From Bacteroidota bacterium (GTDB lineage Bacteria > Bacteroidota > Bacteroidia > Bacteroidales > VadinHA17), in the NCBI GenBank assembly GCA_018262715.1, contig JADFDS010000018.1, positions 1 through 37,128 of the forward strand: a DNA stretch of 37,128 bases, read 5' to 3'. The notes under the pieces were generated by a model. That model saw nothing but the letters and a program-made list of their open reading frames with translations, did not search any database and was not told the origin of the DNA. Each line of letters starts with the position of its first letter. Positions within the stretch are counted from its first letter, which is position 1. The translations under genes were made by a program, and so were the position numbers. Below are positions 25,846-33,049 of the stretch, one piece after another.

Positions 25846-26421
25846 ATGAGATCAAAGGATTACGGCAAGGTTGAGCTGGTATATGAGGCAGGGCTTGAGC
25901 TGATAAGCAGGGAGGGGATTGCAGGGCTGACGATGAAGGGGCTGGCTGCCAGGTCAGGTGTGGCGACAGGCACTCTTTACATATACTTCAGGAGCAAGGA
26001 AGAGCTCTTCCACAGGATGTACCTCTACTACCGCAACAGGTCGCTTGACAGGTTCATGCAGGGTTATGATCCGGTGGAGCCGTTCCGGATAGGTCTCAAG
26101 AAGGTTTTTGTCAACTACCTGACTCACCGGATAGAGCATCACTCCGAGAGTATCTTCCTTGAACAGTACTACCGCTCACCGTATATAACCGAGGAGCAGA
26201 ACGCCCTGGCAGAGGCCATGAAACACCCAGTCTATGAGGTGATCAAAAGAGGCAAAAGGGAAATGCTGATAAAGAACGATATTGATGATGAAATGCTTTT
26301 CCTTGCCATGATCGGATTCGTCCGTGAACTGGCCGACGAACATGTCACAAAGCAGTATAAAATGACCCCGGAACGGATTGAGAAGGCATTCCAGCTTGCC
26401 TGGGACATGATCAAAATGTAA
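25846..26421 (+). CDS. TetR/AcrR-family regulator, FadR-like by context
   Basis: A 191-residue regulator. The HTH is LTMKGLAARSGVATGTLYIYFRSKEELF (about 28-55), a textbook TetR N-domain; the rest is a helical ligand domain with no diagnostic motif. It is divergent from the acyl-CoA ligase operon and 47 bases upstream of the membrane-protein gene. The two ATGAA-N6-TTCAT sites flanking it, and the ligase next door, suggest a fatty-acid regulator that releases DNA when it binds a long-chain acyl-CoA. Self-repression is likely from the site just before its start. That ligand is inferred from context and site similarity, not from the protein itself. Confidence 0.9.
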   Translation: MRSKDYGKVELVYEAGLELISREGIAGLTMKGLAARSGVATGTLYIYFRSKEELFHRMYLYYRNRSLDRFMQGYDPVEPFRIGLKKVFVNYLTHRIEHHSESIFLEQYYRSPYITEEQNALAEAMKHPVYEVIKRGKREMLIKNDIDDEMLFLAMIGFVRELADEHVTKQYKMTPERIEKAFQLAWDMIKM

Positions 26422-26430
26422 TTCATATAA

Positions 26431-26452
26431 TCATTAATGAACGAATATTCAT
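26431..26452 (+). promoter_or_regulatory. TetR operator candidate, site 2
   Basis: ATGAA (26437-26441), CGAATA, TTCAT (26448-26452), the same arms and spacing as site 1; 13 of 16 fixed positions match the recalled FadR consensus. It overlaps a separate 10-bp palindrome TCATTAATGA (26431-26440) and lies 16 bases before the membrane-protein start at 26469. Confidence 0.6.
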
Positions 26453-26468
26453 CTATAAATAATACGTT

Positions 26469-27278
26469 ATGAACATACCTGTCTGGCAGTACCTTGTTTC
26501 GATGCCGTTATATATAGGCATCCTGTTGATCCTTGTGGAGCTGATGAGGAAGTATTACAAGGCATCAGCCCTTTTCTGGATCCTGGCACTATTCACATTC
26601 CCTCTGTGGGCAGCTCAGCTCGATGGATGGTTCCGCTGGGTTAAAACCTTCTCCGTGCTGGTACCTACGGCACTGATCCTGGGTTTGGGGCGACTGGCTC
26701 ATGCAGATGACCGTCCGGGCTGGCTCTCATTCTTCAGGAAGGACTGGGTTTTATGGGCATTATATGCGGTGCTGGGATTGAACATTCTGGAGGCATCGCT
26801 CAAGGATCTTTCCCTTGGAAACTATTTCAACGCCATATCAGGATTTATCCTTATCGTTACGATGCCTCTCTTCAAGTCGAAGGGGATGCGGAACGGATGG
26901 GCGTTCTCAAAAGGGAAGCCCTGGGACATGCTGGCGTATACCGATCCGATGTGGAACTTCCTCTACACCACATGGAACATAGCCTTCGTATATGCGGAGA
27001 ATCCCGGTTATGCGGCCAGTTCGCTATGCATCCTGCTTGCTGCCGAGATTTACCCGATAATAAAGCGCCGTCCGGAGCTCTATGTACAGGCGCGTGCCTA
27101 TACTCTCGCGGTGCATATCCTGATACGGGCCACCTATGATATATTTACCCCGATAATGGATTCATCAGCCTTTGCGAGTGAACGTGCAGTCTGGTACTGG
27201 GGGCTGATAAACGTGGTGATGCATGTACCTTATCTCTTCTGGTACTTCATTAAAAGGAGAAAGAGTTTCAGGCGTTAA
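26469..27278 (+). CDS. Uncharacterised multi-pass membrane protein (DUF5692-like?)
   Basis: A 269-residue protein with about eight hydrophobic helices (YLVSMPLYIGILLILVELM, SALFWILALFTFPLWAA, TFSVLVPTALILGLG, WVLWALYAVLGLNIL, YFNAISGFILIVTMPLF and others). A recognisable conserved stretch is KPWDMLAYTDPMWNFLYTTWNIAFVYAENPGYAAS (about 150-184, read in pieces), rich in Trp, Tyr and Asp; it recalls DUF5692, but I am not certain. It follows the TetR gene with its own candidate operator and converges with the LytTR gene, overlapping it by 11 bases (27268-27278). Control by the same regulator as the lipid operon suggests transport or modification of a lipid, which is inference only. Confidence 0.7.
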   Translation: MNIPVWQYLVSMPLYIGILLILVELMRKYYKASALFWILALFTFPLWAAQLDGWFRWVKTFSVLVPTALILGLGRLAHADDRPGWLSFFRKDWVLWALYAVLGLNILEASLKDLSLGNYFNAISGFILIVTMPLFKSKGMRNGWAFSKGKPWDMLAYTDPMWNFLYTTWNIAFVYAENPGYAASSLCILLAAEIYPIIKRRPELYVQARAYTLAVHILIRATYDIFTPIMDSSAFASERAVWYWGLINVVMHVPYLFWYFIKRRKSFRR

Positions 27279-28023
27279 GCCATTTCCTGAAAGCTGAGGA
27301 GCGGTCAATACTCACAATGGTGTCAAGTTCATCGTCAGCTTTTGGCTTCAGTTCCAGTTTGATCCGGCCGCGTGACCAGGCCGTCATTCCGGCGATTGAA
27401 TTCATGCTGACGAGGTACTTCCTGTTGATGCGGAAGAAAACGGAGGGATCAAGGACAGCCTCCAGGGCCTCGAGGCTCAGCTCCGCCGGATATGAGTTAC
27501 CCTGAAAAGTCTTCAGCCAGGCACTTTTTTCCAGCACATAGAACCATGCTATCTCTGTGACCTCGATCTTCCTGAGCTTCTCTCCTGTCTGTACCAGGAA
27601 ACGCTTCCTGTAACCCGGATCTCGTCCCTGCAGCTGTGCCATAAGTGCATCAAAGTCGATGCTGAAGGCGGCCCGTAGCGACTGATATTTATTCAGACTC
27701 TCTGCTAGGTCGCTCCTGCGGATTGGCTTCAGGAGGTAGGCGATGCTGTTAAGCTGAAAGGCCCTGACAGCATACTGGTCATAGGCTGTGGTAAAGATCA
27801 CCGGCGTGTTGACGGCCACCTGCTCAAAGATGCTGAAGCTGATCCCGTCAGAGAGCTGTATGTCGAGGAAGATGATGTCAGCCCGGTTCTGCATGAGCCA
27901 TTTAACCGCATCCTTAATCGACCCGAGCTTCGCCGTTACAGTCACTGACGGATCGATTTCCGCGAGCATCTTCTCAAGCTTCTCAGCCGCAAGGCTTTCG
28001 TCTTCAATTATCAGCGCTATCAT
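27268..28023 (-). CDS. LytTR-family response regulator
   Basis: A 251-residue regulator from ATG 28023 (MIALIIEDESLAAEKL); the frame extends to 28080 inside the kinase gene. The receiver domain (1-120) has the phospho-acceptor Asp54 in IIFLDIQLSDG and the switch residues of VIFTTAYDQYAVRAF and KPI. The LytTR DNA-binding domain occupies about 145-245 (KRFLVQTGEKLRKIEVTEIAWFYVLEK, FFRINRKYLVSMNSI). LytTR proteins bind paired 9-bp direct repeats. Its start lies 20 bases inside the kinase gene end, so the pair is translated together. Candidate targets are the lipoprotein and barrel genes upstream on the same strand. Confidence 0.93.
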   Translation of the reverse strand: MIALIIEDESLAAEKLEKMLAEIDPSVTVTAKLGSIKDAVKWLMQNRADIIFLDIQLSDGISFSIFEQVAVNTPVIFTTAYDQYAVRAFQLNSIAYLLKPIRRSDLAESLNKYQSLRAAFSIDFDALMAQLQGRDPGYRKRFLVQTGEKLRKIEVTEIAWFYVLEKSAWLKTFQGNSYPAELSLEALEAVLDPSVFFRINRKYLVSMNSIAGMTAWSRGRIKLELKPKADDELDTIVSIDRSSAFRKWLNA

Positions 28024-29098
28024 TACCTTCAGGATTAAGCAAGGGCAACCGTGCAATATAATGATCATTCTCAACGGCAAACTGCGGGAGCCTGCCGGTT
28101 ATTAGGGAGTACCGCCTGGTGAGATTCTTCAGTCCCAGCCCGGTGGATGCCGGTGCTGAGATCTTCGGCTGAAGCCGGTTTGCAACAGTCAGCATCATGT
28201 CACTGGCAGTTATCCCGATATGCAGAGGTTTTGAATGGTTTACTATATTGTGCTTGATAGCGTTCTCAAGGACCACCTGCAGTGAGAGGGGAGGAAGCAC
28301 AGCGCCGAGCAGGTCACCGGGGACGCTGACCGACCATGTCAGGTCCTCCCCGTAACGCATCTGCTGGAGAAAGAGGTAGGAGCGCATGAATTCGAGCTCC
28401 TTGCCAAGAGTTGTTGTATGCTGCTCGACAGTTTCAAGAACGTACCGGTATATCTGGGAGAACTCATCGATGAATTCCTGGGCCCTGGAGACATCCTTTT
28501 CTATAAGACCGGACAGCACATTGAGGCTGTTGAACATGAAGTGAGGATTGATCTGGCTTTTCAGCATCTCGAATCGCATCTGTGACAGTTCCCTCTCAAG
28601 TGCCTCGGCTTTCCTGGCTGCCTCTGCGCTGCGGATGTAAAAGACCCAGGCCTCGAGCACCCCCATGATGATAATATTCACCACCGCATAGATCAGGGCA
28701 TTATAGAGAAGCACGAGGTTCAGCGGTTCGCTGTATGGGGTGAGGCTGTTGGCGGTCAGGGTCATCAGCACCGACACCGTGGCAGCAAGTGTGACGGCTG
28801 CCATAAACTGTATCACCACCCTTGGAAAGACCCTCCTGTGCCACGGGAAAAGGGCGTTAAGTCTGCCGATGATCAGCAGGTCAGGAACAGCGACGAGCAT
28901 TGCAGCAGGGACTGTAAGAAGCACGCCGCGGGTGAGGCGCAGGAGAAAATGGGTGAAGTTCTGGAGTGGGTAGAATCCGCTGAAGTTGTTGTAGATTATG
29001 ACGATCATCTGGGCTGCCACGGAGATGCCGATCACGAATCTCACCAGCTTTGGCAGCGGGATGAGCCCGTTTAACCGTTTCATGAATGATTGTGTCAT
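28004..29098 (-). CDS. LytS-type sensor histidine kinase
   Basis: A 364-residue membrane kinase. Four transmembrane helices occupy about 18-155 (VRFVIGISVAAQMIVIIY, LLTVPAAMLVAVPDLLII, VVIQFMAAVTLAATVSVLM, LVLLYNALIYAVVNIIIMGVL). A linker (EALERELSQMRFEMLKSQINPHF) leads to the phospho-acceptor His186 in QINPHFMFNSLN, the His_kinase-type site, and the ATPase N-box/G motifs follow in PPLSLQVVLENAIKHNIVNHS and STGLGLKNLTRRY. It has no large extracellular sensor, so the membrane helices or a partner detect the signal. It partners the LytTR regulator just downstream. Confidence 0.93.
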   Translation of the reverse strand: MTQSFMKRLNGLIPLPKLVRFVIGISVAAQMIVIIYNNFSGFYPLQNFTHFLLRLTRGVLLTVPAAMLVAVPDLLIIGRLNALFPWHRRVFPRVVIQFMAAVTLAATVSVLMTLTANSLTPYSEPLNLVLLYNALIYAVVNIIIMGVLEAWVFYIRSAEAARKAEALERELSQMRFEMLKSQINPHFMFNSLNVLSGLIEKDVSRAQEFIDEFSQIYRYVLETVEQHTTTLGKELEFMRSYLFLQQMRYGEDLTWSVSVPGDLLGAVLPPLSLQVVLENAIKHNIVNHSKPLHIGITASDMMLTVANRLQPKISAPASTGLGLKNLTRRYSLITGRLPQFAVENDHYIARLPLLNPEGNDSADN

Positions 29099-29143
29099 CG
29101 TGTATCTGTTATCTGTGACTGCGGTTTGCCGGGATTAATTTAA

Positions 29144-29151
29144 CAAAAGTA
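29144..29151 (-). promoter_or_regulatory. -7 element TACTTTTG for the kinase-regulator pair
   Basis: Exact TAnnTTTG on the minus strand, 45 bases before the kinase ATG at 29098. No proper -33 TTTG is found at 19-21 bases. It implies the pair can be transcribed separately from the upstream lipoprotein and barrel genes. Confidence 0.45.
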
Positions 29152-29188
29152 AACTCTTGATCCGGCATTACTGTAACAACTGTCAACA

Positions 29189-29569
29189 TTATCTTACAAG
29201 GTTAAGGTGCATCCGGATAACTCCTTTGCCATTCAGACTGAAGTAGCGCATCCTCCATTCTCCCTCCTCAACCGGCAGGGATTTGTCAATATGCACCTCT
29301 CCGGGAGCTTCAACCGAAGCAGAAAAGACCACGGCTCCCGAGGGTGACATTATTTCGGCAACCAGGGCTCCTTCCGAAGCAATGATGTTCCCGGTAAGCC
29401 GGATGGCACTGACTGTGAAATCCACTTCCACGTTGTTGATGCCACCGGAGCGGGGGCCGACCGGCAGGTCGAAGCCAAACCGGTCGGACGCGATGGGTTC
29501 GCAGGCGCTCAGGGCTGTCATTGCAACAGACGTCATGATCAAGATCGTTTCCCTGATATTCATTTTCAT
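29189..29569 (-). CDS. Small hypothetical lipoprotein
   Basis: A 126-residue predicted lipoprotein: signal with lipobox SAC at Cys23 (TSVAMTALSAC). The mature domain of about 100 residues is beta-rich (EVDFTVSAIRLTGNIIASEGALVAEIMSPSGAVVFSASVEAPGEVHIDKSLPVEEG, read in pieces), like an Ig-like sandwich. No family recognised. It is 18 bases downstream of the barrel gene and 90 bases before the kinase gene, so it likely shares the barrel transcript. The second ATG (third codon) is an alternative start. Confidence 0.65.
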   Translation of the reverse strand: MKMNIRETILIMTSVAMTALSACEPIASDRFGFDLPVGPRSGGINNVEVDFTVSAIRLTGNIIASEGALVAEIMSPSGAVVFSASVEAPGEVHIDKSLPVEEGEWRMRYFSLNGKGVIRMHLNLVR

Positions 29570-29587
29570 TCAGTTTTATTGCACTGA

Positions 29588-30175
29588 TCAGAAATTCATG
29601 AGGATACCCAATCTGACTGAGAAGTAGTTTCTGTCCGGGAGCGGAGCATCAGGGACATGTCCTTCCCTTTCCAGCAGAGCGTTGTATTTCAATTCGGAGA
29701 GGAGTGACCATTTTTCCGTCAGCGGGAGATCGATGCCGCATCCTGCCTGCCATCCGGGTCCGTGGGTCGTATCGAAGAGCAGTTCGCCTGTCGGGTCCTC
29801 TATCTCAATGTGCTTGTACTGGTACCCGCCCCTGACAAAGACCGAGGCGTTTGAGAATTCGATTTTCCGCTTGTACTGCAGACCCAGAATATAGCCTGTC
29901 TCCTCAAAATCGCATCTGTGCCCGGCAGGTTCATAGTCGTTGCGGAAGGCGTTATAGCCCCATCCACCGTAGATGCCGAGGTGTTTAGTCAGTCGGTAGT
30001 GAAGCAGTGCTTCGGCGCCGGCGCCGGCATTTGTGATGGCCTGACCCGGTGCGCAGGTTGAGAGCGAGAGTCCCCCGTTGACTTCGAATCCGGCTCTTTT
30101 CTCTTCGCCCTGGGCAGTCAGTGCCACAGGCAGAAGTGCCAGGATTGCTGCTGTCAATAATACTTTTGTTTTCAT
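29588..30175 (-). CDS. Outer-membrane beta-barrel protein
   Basis: A 195-residue protein: signal MKTKVLLTAAILALLPVALTAQ, then alternating amphipathic strands (GFEVNGGLSLSTC, EALLHYRLTKHLGIYGGWGYNAF, YILGLQYKRKIEF, ASVFVRGGYQYKHIEI, WQAGCGIDLPLTEKWSLLSELKYNALL, YFSVRLGILMNF) typical of the small outer-membrane barrel (OmpA/porin-like) family of Bacteroidota. The terminal Phe fits BAM insertion. The start at 30175 is chosen over 30217, which precedes the signal. It probably heads a transcript with the lipoprotein gene and has a promoter at 30215-30222. Confidence 0.82.
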   Translation of the reverse strand: MKTKVLLTAAILALLPVALTAQGEEKRAGFEVNGGLSLSTCAPGQAITNAGAGAEALLHYRLTKHLGIYGGWGYNAFRNDYEPAGHRCDFEETGYILGLQYKRKIEFSNASVFVRGGYQYKHIEIEDPTGELLFDTTHGPGWQAGCGIDLPLTEKWSLLSELKYNALLEREGHVPDAPLPDRNYFSVRLGILMNF

Positions 30176-30214
30176 CATAATTGGTTTAAAAGGATTAGTG
30201 TTTGTTTGTCGAAG

Positions 30215-30222
30215 CAAAAGTA
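30215..30222 (-). promoter_or_regulatory. -7 element TACTTTTG of the barrel gene, with -33-like TTTC at 19 bases
   Basis: Minus-strand TACTTTTG is an exact TAnnTTTG, 39 bases before the ATG at 30175. Exactly 19 bases upstream on that strand is TTTC (complement of GAAA at 30242-30245), one base off the -33 TTTG. Together this is the best promoter in the window, with the GGTGC repeats directly upstream. Confidence 0.6.
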
Positions 30223-30250
30223 GGGGGCGCCCGGAGGCTCCGAAAATAAA

Positions 30251-30291
30251 AGGTGCCGGGGGTGCGAAAGAGGGTGCTGAAGGTGCATATC
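30251..30291 (-). repeat. GGTGC doublet repeat, 21-bp period, upstream of the barrel promoter
   Basis: Plus-strand GGTGC occurs at 30252, 30261, 30273 and 30282: two doublets (GGTGC-N4-GGTGC) exactly 21 bases apart. This is just upstream of the -33 position of the barrel promoter. LytTR regulators bind direct repeats with about 21-bp centre spacing, so this is a candidate target of the neighbouring regulator, although the motif itself is not the usual LytTR consensus. Confidence 0.45.
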
Positions 30292-30392
30292 CGGGGGCTG
30301 AAAGTGATGGCAGTTTCTGGTGAATAAAACCGGATGCAGCATGAAATATGGCTGACTATGCATAACTTCGGGTGAGAATTAAACGCTATGCC

Positions 30393-31304
30393 ATGAAGAG
30401 TAAACTTATTGCCGTCTGGCTGTTTGCCGCGATTGTTGCCACGGCCACAGGGCAGCAGGTGCCGGACACGGGGTATTCCCCGGTGATTAAGAATCCTGCC
30501 TACGAACAGGGACTGGGTCCGCTTGTATATATTGACGAGGGGCATAATAACTTTCACACACGTGGCGACCGCTATCTTCCGTTTGCGAGGCTGGTTGAAC
30601 GTGACGGTTACGTTACTGAGGGTTATGCCGGGCAGTTTGAACCGGAGAGGCTGAAAAAGTGCCGGATACTGGTCATCTCCAACGCCCTGCACGAGACGAA
30701 TGCCACCCGCTGGCACAAACCGGTTTATTCCGCATTCACCCCCGGGGAGACTGAGACAGTAAGGAGGTGGGTTGAGGAGGGCGGATCACTTTTTCTGATA
30801 GCTGACCATATGCCCATGGGAGGCGCCGCGGCTGAGATGGCTGCAGCGTTTGGGTTCGGGTTCACTGACGGCTTCGCCCTTGACACGGCTCAGGCAGGGC
30901 CGGCGCTCTTCTGCAGGGCCGACGGCACCCTGGCGGAAAATATCCTGGTTAACGGCCGGAGCGCCGACGAGAGGGTCGACAGCATTTTTTCATTCACCGG
31001 CCAGGCATTCACTGTTCCGGATGATGCCCGTACGGTGCTGACTTTCAATGAAAAGTACCTGCTGCTCCTTTCTGACACAGCCTGGGTTTTCAATGAACAG
31101 ACGGTTTACAAGCCGATAAAAGGGTGGTCGCAGCTTGCTTTCAGGGAGTATAACAGAGGGAGGGTTGTGATGTCGGGTGAGGCTGCCATGTTCACCGCGC
31201 AGCTGGCAGGGCCACAACAGTTTCCGGCCGGCATGAATGCCCCTTACGCCCGCAACAACTACCGGTTGCTGCTGAATATCATTCACTGGCTTGACGGGAG
31301 ATGA
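30393..31304 (+). CDS. Exported DUF4350/GATase1-like protein
   Basis: A 303-residue protein from ATG 30393 with signal MKSKLIAVWLFAAIVATATGQ (the ATG at 30372 is less likely). The domain resembles DUF4350/GATase1-like folds: an initial VYIDEGHNNFHTRGDRYLPFARLVERDGY, then ILVISNALHETN, TPGETETVRRWVEEGGSLFLIADH and a C-terminal RGRVVMSGEAAMFTAQLAG. No amidotransferase cysteine nucleophile is seen in the expected elbow, so it is probably a sugar- or ligand-binding relative. It lies divergent from the barrel gene and convergent with the SDR gene. Function unknown. Confidence 0.7.
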   Translation: MKSKLIAVWLFAAIVATATGQQVPDTGYSPVIKNPAYEQGLGPLVYIDEGHNNFHTRGDRYLPFARLVERDGYVTEGYAGQFEPERLKKCRILVISNALHETNATRWHKPVYSAFTPGETETVRRWVEEGGSLFLIADHMPMGGAAAEMAAAFGFGFTDGFALDTAQAGPALFCRADGTLAENILVNGRSADERVDSIFSFTGQAFTVPDDARTVLTFNEKYLLLLSDTAWVFNEQTVYKPIKGWSQLAFREYNRGRVVMSGEAAMFTAQLAGPQQFPAGMNAPYARNNYRLLLNIIHWLDGR

Positions 31305-31386
31305 AGGTGTTTGCCTCCATGATCATTGAGTTCAACAGGCAGGTCAGGTTCCGCTGTGAATTCCCGGATATTTTTAACCAGATTGC

Positions 31387-32184
31387 CTAGAGATACCTGC
31401 TTACTATGTCACGGCGGGAGAAGGGGGCGATGAGGAATCTCCGGACTACTTTCCAGTTTGTCAGCCAGTTGATCTTTGCGCCGTGCTTCCTGTTTCCAAT
31501 CATCTTACGGACAAGAAACGGAGCAACAGTATCAGCCTCGTTGGCCAGTATGTTGTAGATTTTTATAAGCTTTTTGCTGTTTCCCGGATCCTTCCTTATC
31601 TGCTCCATTGTGAGGTCGGTGAGGACCATGCCGGGACTGATTGTTCCCACAATGACCGGACCTTCCTTTACTTCTTCAGCAAAGGCATCAGTGAAATATC
31701 TGACCGCCCTTTTGGAGGTTCCGTACGGAGTGAGGCCTGTGATACGGCGGCCGTCGCTGCCGAGGCCTTCCATATTGTAGATGGCTCCGTGACCCTGCTT
31801 CAGCATCCTGTTATAGACAACGTGTGTGGCAAGCATGAGTCCCCTGACATTTGTATCAATAATCCGCGTGAAGATCTCAGTCGGGAGTTCATGAAAGGGA
31901 GTCTGGTCGCTGGAGGTGCCGGCGTTGTTGATCCAGATATCCACCCGGCCGAAGGTTTTAACCGCGCGGTCCCAAAGGCTGACCAGGTCAGCTTCAACTG
32001 AAACATCGCATTTGAAGGCTGCATATCTTCCCCTTTCAAACTGACCATCGAGTAACTTCAGAGATTTTTCCACATTTGTTTCCGATGTCCCTGAATAGGC
32101 AACATTCCATCCCGACTCAAGAAAGGATCTTACGAGTGCGGAGCCAATGCCCCTGGTGCCGCCTGTTATAACCGCTGTTTTCAT
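31387..32184 (-). CDS. SDR oxidoreductase resembling chlorophyll b reductase (NOL/NYC1)
   Basis: A 265-residue short-chain dehydrogenase. Cofactor motif T7-G-G-T-R-G-I-G14, NNAG at 86-89, catalytic Tyr154-x3-Lys158 in TPYGTSKRA and a Ser at 143 in NMEGLGSDG. The last segment, with TPYGTSKRAVRYFTDAF and SPGMVLTDL, closely echoes plant chlorophyll b reductases (NMDGAGS, AVYGSTKCG, SPGMVLTDL). Bacterial members of this group in non-phototrophs are usually of unknown substrate. The C-terminal extension (WLTNWKVVRRFLIAPFSRRDIVSRYL) is basic and hydrophobic, possibly a membrane-contact tail. No pigment genes are near. Confidence 0.88.
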   Translation of the reverse strand: MKTAVITGGTRGIGSALVRSFLESGWNVAYSGTSETNVEKSLKLLDGQFERGRYAAFKCDVSVEADLVSLWDRAVKTFGRVDIWINNAGTSSDQTPFHELPTEIFTRIIDTNVRGLMLATHVVYNRMLKQGHGAIYNMEGLGSDGRRITGLTPYGTSKRAVRYFTDAFAEEVKEGPVIVGTISPGMVLTDLTMEQIRKDPGNSKKLIKIYNILANEADTVAPFLVRKMIGNRKHGAKINWLTNWKVVRRFLIAPFSRRDIVSRYL

Positions 32185-32319
32185 GCTTATGGTATAGTGA
32201 AGTAAATCTACAATTATTTGTCTTTCAGATTTCCGGCATTCAGGCCTGCCAGAACAAGATTAAAATGTCCTGGCTCCTGGAGTGTTTTTATTGTACAAGT
32301 TCATCAATTAATAAGTCAC

Positions 32320-32976
32320 ATGAAACCAGCAATCTGTATACTCCTTCTGGCCTCCATGATGTGGAGCTGCAAAAACAACGCAGGCTATATTGAATATTTT
32401 GTCAGATACACGACTGAAGACATCAGTCTGAAATCAGGGTTGGCAGATCCGGAGCTCTACCATACAGGCATGGGTGACTATATCACCAGCATCACACCCA
32501 GCTATTTCGAGCAGGAATTTGAAGTCCCTGCCGGTTACGGTACAATGCAGATAATCGGGCAGAATGGCACCTATACTACTGAACCCGGGACAGGTAAGCG
32601 TTATATTAAGATCTGCCATCAACCTTTAATTGAGCCATACTTCGGGGTTCCAGATCGTCAGCCATGGGGATATTTTTTCGGGAATACAGAGTCGACATAT
32701 GTTTTCAACAGGGAATGTGCAGAGCTGCCGGCCTCAGAGGATTCCCCAGACGGAGGCAGGGATTGCATGATCAGAAGCCACCAGTTTACCCCGCTTGCTG
32801 TCACAATGCCTGAAGAAGATGAGACTATCGGGATGTATTCAACAGTCAGTTTCAACACTGACAACCTGATCAAGGTGTATGCCGGGATGGATAATACTCC
32901 CTACACCCAGGACGACGTATTTACCTACGCCCCCAACTACTGGGAACGACTGAAGGTAAGGCTGGAGGTGCGCTGA
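32320..32976 (+). CDS. Hypothetical lipoprotein
   Basis: A 218-residue predicted lipoprotein from ATG 32320: signal MKPAICILLLASMMWSC with lipobox Cys17 (the frame runs back to 32218 but that would bury the signal). The mature part (YIEYFVRYTTEDISLKSG, GYGTMQIIGQNGTYTTEPGTGKRYIKICHQPLIEPY, MYSTVSFNTDNLIKVYAGMDNTPYTQDDVFTY, in pieces) has no recognised family. It is divergent from the SDR gene and convergent with the cyanophycinase gene. Nothing more can be said about its role. Confidence 0.6.
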   Translation: MKPAICILLLASMMWSCKNNAGYIEYFVRYTTEDISLKSGLADPELYHTGMGDYITSITPSYFEQEFEVPAGYGTMQIIGQNGTYTTEPGTGKRYIKICHQPLIEPYFGVPDRQPWGYFFGNTESTYVFNRECAELPASEDSPDGGRDCMIRSHQFTPLAVTMPEEDETIGMYSTVSFNTDNLIKVYAGMDNTPYTQDDVFTYAPNYWERLKVRLEVR

Positions 32977-33049
32977 GGCTACTTCGGACATCAAGCCGCG
33001 CTGAATACCGGTTACATACTACAGGACTACGGCAACCCTGTTTCTATGT

